This document shows, in pieces, positions 34,193 through 38,217 of a DNA stretch of 38,217 nucleotides. Positions within the stretch are counted from its first letter, which is position 1; the number at the start of each line of letters is the position of its first letter. A program made the translations under genes and the position numbers. The stretch covers positions 1 to 38,217 of the forward strand of contig JAEUTQ010000052.1 in assembly GCA_016787445.1 (NCBI GenBank). Direction: 5' to 3'. The notes under the pieces were generated by a model. That model searched no databases. It saw only the letters and a program-made list of their open reading frames with translations, and had not been told where the DNA came from. Source of the stretch: Bacteroidia bacterium (lineage in GTDB: Bacteria; Bacteroidota; Bacteroidia; B-17B0; Aurantibacillaceae).

Positions 34193-35896
34193 TTATGAAG
34201 CGTATTTCTTTTTACGGAAGTAAAACTGAATTAATCCGAATACGATGATGATACCCAAAGGCAAGGCAATGTTTATCATTTGCCATTTGGTTTCATTATT
34301 GGCAATTTTCTTTTTATCCAACAAACGCAATTTCACTTCTCTTGCGCGCAATTGCAACAAGCCTTCATCATCCACTAAATAATTCACGCAATTCAACAAA
34401 AATGTTTTGTTAGCGAAAGTTTGCCCTGTATTTCTATCAAATCCTAAAGCTAACGGACCAACACCCGGACGAATATCATTCTTTGCCACATCTCCGTCTG
34501 CAATTACAATCATTTTTGTTGGAACCCCTTTATCGCGAAAAGCAATTGTAGAATCATTTAAAATGGCACTTGGCAAGCGATTACTAAACACCGAACTAAA
34601 GGAACCTTCTAATAAACACGCTACCGATTGATAGGAATTATGAAACTGATCTTCCTTTGGTGTAAACTTAACCATAGCTAAACCAATGCGTGCCGGTGTA
34701 GGTTGAGTTTTTGTATAACGCGAACTGCGTAATAAAATGGTTTTCTTAATACCCTTCGCAGCTACAGTATCGAGCGTGCTCAGAAACTCAAACTTTATTA
34801 AATCAAGATTTTTCACCACAGGATGATCAACATCCGATAAAATTAAAGGATGATAGAGCCAAGGAAATAATTGAAAGTTGGGTTGTCCGTTTTTAAATCC
34901 AACATTGATGTTTAAAAAACCACACTGCATATCCTGAACTAAAACAGGATTTAAACGCACACCGTATTTAAACAACATATCATCCAAATTCAAATCGTTG
35001 TTTAATCCCAATGTAAATCCTTTTATTCTAAGCGTATCATAATTAATATACACCGGATCAATCATCCATAAAACCTTACCGCCTTTCATGATGAACTGAT
35101 CAATGATGAATTTATCTTTATCATCAAAAGCGGAGTCAGGTTGCGAAATAACAACAGCACTGCTTCCTTTTAAGGCATCTAAATTGTGATTAATCGCCAC
35201 GCGACTCACACTGTAGTATTCGCTAATCGAGCGCATGAAATCATACTGACGTAAAGTATCTAACTCCCCATGACCTTCTAAAAAGGTGATTTCCGTTTTA
35301 CCTTTAGCTTGCAGTTTACGAATAGAATTAGTTAAACCATATTCTAAATCCTGTACTGAGTTATTGATAGCCACCTCCGGCGAGATACCCAATTGACGTT
35401 TAAAAATTTGCCATGGTATTTCCTTGCCTTTATAGGTTACCAAAGCGGCCGGATAAATATATGACTTGGTTGTTTTTTTATTCTTACGGTCGGTAACTTC
35501 CTCCGGTATTACGCCTTTTTCATACAATTGCTTTTCTATCTTTTCCGTTTCATCCTTGTTTGGATTTTCAAGCGGATTGATAAATTCGTATTCAATTTGA
35601 TTGTTTGAATACGCTCTGAAAACATCGAGCAACTCTTTTGTTTCGTTACGCAGACGTGTAAAATCAGGATTTAAATCGCCATCTAAATACACTTTAAAAA
35701 AGACCACATCATCGAGGTTTTTTAATAACTTCATCGTAGAAGGAGCCAAGGTGTATCTCTTTTCAGCTGTTAAATCAAATCGTTTAAAATAGAATGAGAA
35801 AACAAAATTTGCGAGCACAACGATAGCTGCCACCATTAAAAAATTGGTGATATCACGTTTTTTATTTGTGCCTGTATGTTTTTTCTCCTTTACCAT
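34193..35896 (-). CDS. gldG: Gliding-motility ABC transporter substrate-binding-like protein GldG
   Basis: 567-residue protein. It has one N-terminal membrane segment (about 16-36), then a large extracytoplasmic domain of the ABC-type uncharacterised transport family (LTAEKRYTLAPSTMKLLKNL, EFINPLENPNKDETEKIEKQ, FLEGHGELDT, LWMIDPVYINYDTL), and a C-terminal membrane helix (about 540-560). Length and order match GldG of Flavobacterium. GldG works with GldF and the ATPase GldA, which is not in the window. Its ATG overlaps the end of gldF by 7 bases, so the two are translationally coupled. Confidence 0.93.
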   Translation of the reverse strand: MVKEKKHTGTNKKRDITNFLMVAAIVVLANFVFSFYFKRFDLTAEKRYTLAPSTMKLLKNLDDVVFFKVYLDGDLNPDFTRLRNETKELLDVFRAYSNNQIEYEFINPLENPNKDETEKIEKQLYEKGVIPEEVTDRKNKKTTKSYIYPAALVTYKGKEIPWQIFKRQLGISPEVAINNSVQDLEYGLTNSIRKLQAKGKTEITFLEGHGELDTLRQYDFMRSISEYYSVSRVAINHNLDALKGSSAVVISQPDSAFDDKDKFIIDQFIMKGGKVLWMIDPVYINYDTLRIKGFTLGLNNDLNLDDMLFKYGVRLNPVLVQDMQCGFLNINVGFKNGQPNFQLFPWLYHPLILSDVDHPVVKNLDLIKFEFLSTLDTVAAKGIKKTILLRSSRYTKTQPTPARIGLAMVKFTPKEDQFHNSYQSVACLLEGSFSSVFSNRLPSAILNDSTIAFRDKGVPTKMIVIADGDVAKNDIRPGVGPLALGFDRNTGQTFANKTFLLNCVNYLVDDEGLLQLRAREVKLRLLDKKKIANNETKWQMINIALPLGIIIVFGLIQFYFRKKKYAS

Positions 35897-36630
35897 TTCC
35901 GACTTTGTAAAACTAATTTAGTAGACACATTAAACAAGGCAATTACACTCACGAAATAAATCACATCGCGTGAATCAACCACTCCACGACTCATGCTTAA
36001 ATAATGTTCATTAATCCCCAATGATTTTACCAAGGCATCGTACTTACCGAACAAACCCGATGCAGCAATGAAATCGAAACCGGTGTAAGTAAAAAAACAA
36101 AGCAGCATGGCAATGATAAAGGCAATCACCTGATTTTCTGAAACAGCCGAAGCAAAAATTCCTACAGACACAAATCCTGCACCTAAAAAAAGCAATCCGA
36201 TATAAGAACCCCACATAGCTCCTGTATCAATATTTCCTTTTGGGTACCCCAATTGATGTACAGAATAATAATAAATAAGAGTTGGAAGTAATGATACAAT
36301 CACCAAAGTAAATCCGGCAAAATATTTTGCTAGTACAATTTGTAAATCAGTTAGCGGGCGGGTTAAGAGAAGTTCGATGGTGCCGGTTTTTTTCTCTTCA
36401 GAAAATGTACGCATGGTGATGGCCGGGATTAAAAACAAATACACCCAAGGAGCCAACATAAACAAGGAATCAATATTGGCAAAACCATTCTCCAAAACAT
36501 TGGTACCCGTGCTTTCTGAAGGTATTAACCACATAAACACACCAATGAGGGTGATGAATACACCAATGGCTACATAACCAATAAGAGAACTTAAGAAACT
36601 GCGTATTTCTTTGAGATAAAGTGTAAACAT
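35890..36630 (-). CDS. gldF: Gliding-motility ABC transporter permease GldF
   Basis: 246-residue ABC-2-type permease with six predicted membrane helices (LIGYVAIGVFITLIGVFMW near the start, PWVYLFLIPAITMRTF, FTLVIVSLLPTLIYYY and others). The conserved FSEEKKTGTIELLLTRPLTD loop is typical of this permease class. Length and pairing with gldG identify it. In Flavobacterium johnsoniae the GldAFG transporter is needed for gliding, but some gliding or T9SS-bearing relatives lack it, so its presence does not prove motility. It is first of the two genes and starts 39 bases after the end of the esterase gene. Confidence 0.92.
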   Translation of the reverse strand: MFTLYLKEIRSFLSSLIGYVAIGVFITLIGVFMWLIPSESTGTNVLENGFANIDSLFMLAPWVYLFLIPAITMRTFSEEKKTGTIELLLTRPLTDLQIVLAKYFAGFTLVIVSLLPTLIYYYSVHQLGYPKGNIDTGAMWGSYIGLLFLGAGFVSVGIFASAVSENQVIAFIIAMLLCFFTYTGFDFIAASGLFGKYDALVKSLGINEHYLSMSRGVVDSRDVIYFVSVIALFNVSTKLVLQSRKW

Positions 36631-36669
36631 TAAGGCAAAAATAAGATTAAAGCAAATTGCAACGATAAT

Positions 36670-37344
36670 TTACATTCGCTTTTTAACACATTTTTGAGTT
36701 AATAACCTCAGCGGTTCCTCTAAGATATCGTGTCCTCCCTGATAATAGACGGTTTCGGGATTGATATTGTACTTTTTCAACTCTTCCAATTGAGCATTTT
36801 GTTGCGCTTGATTCAGAAATTCATCCTTGTCGCCCGCTACATAAATCCAATGTCCGATGTTGTTTTTGGACAGAAATTTTTCCCTGCCCACAGTTATTGG
36901 AACCATATCCGGCGGAATTACCGATCCCCAAATAATTAAATTATCAATTTTATATTCTGTTGACGAGGCCCATCGGCAAACGGTGGCTCCTCCTTGCGAA
37001 AAGCCTAAAACATTAATTATAATTTTATCACTTAACGGAAGAATGAATTGCTTATATACTTCATCCAGATAATTACAGTAATCCGCAATATCATGCTCCC
37101 TTTCTTCTTTTGTCATCCAACTGGCGCCCACTCTTCCGGTCACACCATTTAAATAATAGCGATGCAAACCTTCAGGAACAATCACTAAATTTTCTTCATT
37201 CAAAAGAGGTTTTAATTTATTAATGAAGTAAGAAGCCAGATGTCCGTAGCCATGCGCAACCAGCCAAACCGATTTCAGTTTGGGACTTACTTCACCTTCA
37301 ACAACTACTTTGGCGGTTTTTTGTGTTTGAAAATAATGTATCAT
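36670..37344 (-). CDS. Alpha/beta-hydrolase, carboxylesterase type
   Basis: 224-residue esterase of the phospholipase/carboxylesterase family. Nucleophile S116 in GFSQG, D172 or D174 in AGDKDEF and H205 in GGHDI make the catalytic triad. LVAHGYG near residue 28 gives the oxyanion-hole region. It is short but complete for the family and has no signal peptide, so it is cytoplasmic. Natural substrate is unknown. It starts 2 bases after the stop of the beta-lactamase-like gene, so the two are one transcript. Confidence 0.88.
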   Translation of the reverse strand: MIHYFQTQKTAKVVVEGEVSPKLKSVWLVAHGYGHLASYFINKLKPLLNEENLVIVPEGLHRYYLNGVTGRVGASWMTKEEREHDIADYCNYLDEVYKQFILPLSDKIIINVLGFSQGGATVCRWASSTEYKIDNLIIWGSVIPPDMVPITVGREKFLSKNNIGHWIYVAGDKDEFLNQAQQNAQLEELKKYNINPETVYYQGGHDILEEPLRLLTQKCVKKRM

Positions 37345-37346
37345 GC

Positions 37347-38217
37347 TTACTCTTCGTCAACCATGGTACTATCAGAAGCAGGTTTTGCATCTAACACTTC
37401 ATAAATTTTCCAGGTTTGGTAGGCTGTTTTATTCAATTGATTACTCAATACCACAATTGTTACTTTGTCGCTTAATCGCCGGTGAAAGGCCGTACGATAA
37501 CCATGCCACCAACCATTATGAAACACTTCTTTCTTTTCATCTGAACGAAAATCGCGCATGCGCCAACCTAATCCATAATTACTTTGTTTTAATTCACGAC
37601 TCATTGCCGTGTAAGCCAATTGTTGCGATTCAGGATTTAATAATTTCCCTTGGTATAATGCTTCGCTGAATAAAAACATATCGTAAGCCGTAGAATATAC
37701 ACTCTTATCACCAACAACATAATCGGCAGCTTCTGCATCAATTGGCTTCCAACGCAAATCGTATGGTTTTGATACGGCCTTTTCAAATTTATCCAAACTC
37801 AGAATTGTTCCGGAATGCTTCATGCCTAATGGTCTGAAAATTTCCTCATATAAAAAATTAGAATAAGTTTTCCTGCTTACTTTTTCAATTAGTAAAGCAA
37901 GCATGGCGTAATTGGTGTTGCAATAATTGAATGCTTTATTCGGACGTAAATACGGTTTTGGTTTTCGTTCAGCCATTAATCGTAATACTTCTTGATTGGT
38001 AAGCACGGTTGTTTTATTGGAAACAACATCATTCAAAAAATATAAATAATTAGGAAGTCCGGAACGATGCGCCAACAGCTGCTTGATCGTAATAGTTTCA
38101 TAAGGAAATTCAGGAAAATAAGAAGCAAATGTATCTTCCAATTTAACCAAACCTTTTTCGACCAACATCATCACAGCCGTTGCGGTAATTACTTTTGATA
38201 CCGATGCCAATTGAAAT
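37347..38217 (-). CDS. Serine beta-lactamase-like hydrolase (N-terminus outside window)
   Basis: Partial gene; the window ends inside its 5' part. At least 290 residues are visible, beginning with FQLASVSK, which is the active-site SxxK motif (nucleophile Ser, Lys three residues later). The second motif YCN (Y-x-N, in NYCNTNYAML) and a third HNG in HNGWWHGYRT (taking the place of KTG) follow. This is the class C beta-lactamase/DD-peptidase/esterase fold (beta-lactamase family, Pfam PF00144). The TTG at 38210 that an open-frame search would pick is only L in the middle of FQLASVSK, so it is not the start. Activity may be peptidase or esterase, and resistance is not implied. Confidence 0.85.
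   Translation of the reverse strand, partial: FQLASVSKVITATAVMMLVEKGLVKLEDTFASYFPEFPYETITIKQLLAHRSGLPNYLYFLNDVVSNKTTVLTNQEVLRLMAERKPKPYLRPNKAFNYCNTNYAMLALLIEKVSRKTYSNFLYEEIFRPLGMKHSGTILSLDKFEKAVSKPYDLRWKPIDAEAADYVVGDKSVYSTAYDMFLFSEALYQGKLLNPESQQLAYTAMSRELKQSNYGLGWRMRDFRSDEKKEVFHNGWWHGYRTAFHRRLSDKVTIVVLSNQLNKTAYQTWKIYEVLDAKPASDSTMVDEE

Noticed and set aside
37347..38217. Beta-lactamase-like gene considered as an antibiotic-resistance gene
   Set aside because: The fold is shared with esterases and peptidases, the third motif is HNG, and nothing in the context points to resistance.

Overview
The window is about 38 kb of AT-rich, gene-dense chromosome from a member of the Bacteroidota. The evidence is type IX secretion (T9SS) C-terminal sorting domains on secreted proteins, gliding-motility genes gldF and gldG, a Bacteroidota-type LptD and YidC, several small families typical of the phylum, TAnnTTTG promoter elements, and start codons without Shine-Dalgarno sequences. 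The genus cannot be resolved by eye. No rRNA, tRNA, CRISPR array, transposase or prophage gene is visible, and no gap between genes exceeds about 235 bases.

Layout: (1) 1-2150, ftsY and a secreted Lys/Glu-rich protein with a TonB-like C-terminus, closed by a bidirectional terminator. (2) 2183-6602 (minus), a nucleotide-sugar operon read from a good promoter at 6616-6647: N-acetyltransferase, Gfo/Idh/MocA oxidoreductase, UDP-HexNAc 6-dehydrogenase, dTDP-glucose 4,6-dehydratase and a small zinc-ribbon protein. (3) 6668-10973, a small membrane protein divergent from a 1187-residue T9SS-secreted BNR-repeat protein. (4) 11066-16004 (minus), an apparent operon of DUF4783 protein, nadC, a giant M1 metallopeptidase whose C-terminal third looks like an Omp85-type outer-membrane barrel, and a PH-like membrane protein. 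(5) 16055-17764 (plus), rlmH and a front-end fatty-acid desaturase. (6) 17761-22080 (minus), an AsmA-family protein, a DUF6265-type lipoprotein and a Cys-rich T9SS cargo. (7) 22313-23178 (plus), an exported CxxC redoxin and a tiny Cys-rich lipoprotein. (8) 23175-27279, divergent lptD and an N-acetylmuramoyl-L-alanine amidase sharing a very short promoter region. (9) 27356-32838 (minus), yidC, a DinB-fold protein, a WG-repeat protein and a dicarboxylate/amino-acid symporter, with an 87-base nested hairpin element between the last two. (10) 32906-34139 (plus), a MazG-type pyrophosphohydrolase and a ChaN-like protein. (11) 34193-38217 (minus), gldG and gldF, an alpha/beta-hydrolase and a serine beta-lactamase-like hydrolase cut by the window edge.

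The common theme is building the cell envelope: SRP targeting (FtsY), membrane insertion (YidC), LPS transport (LptD), peptidoglycan cleavage (amidase), surface-sugar synthesis and T9SS/gliding. I see no clear multi-gene system that is wholly new. The points most worth a second look are the M1-peptidase/Omp85-like barrel fusion, the nested hairpin at 31416-31502, the face-to-face promoters and non-ATG starts at lptD/amidase, and the sugar pathway that lacks its aminotransferase. Several long reading frames were shortened to better-supported starts; the reasons are given in each entry.
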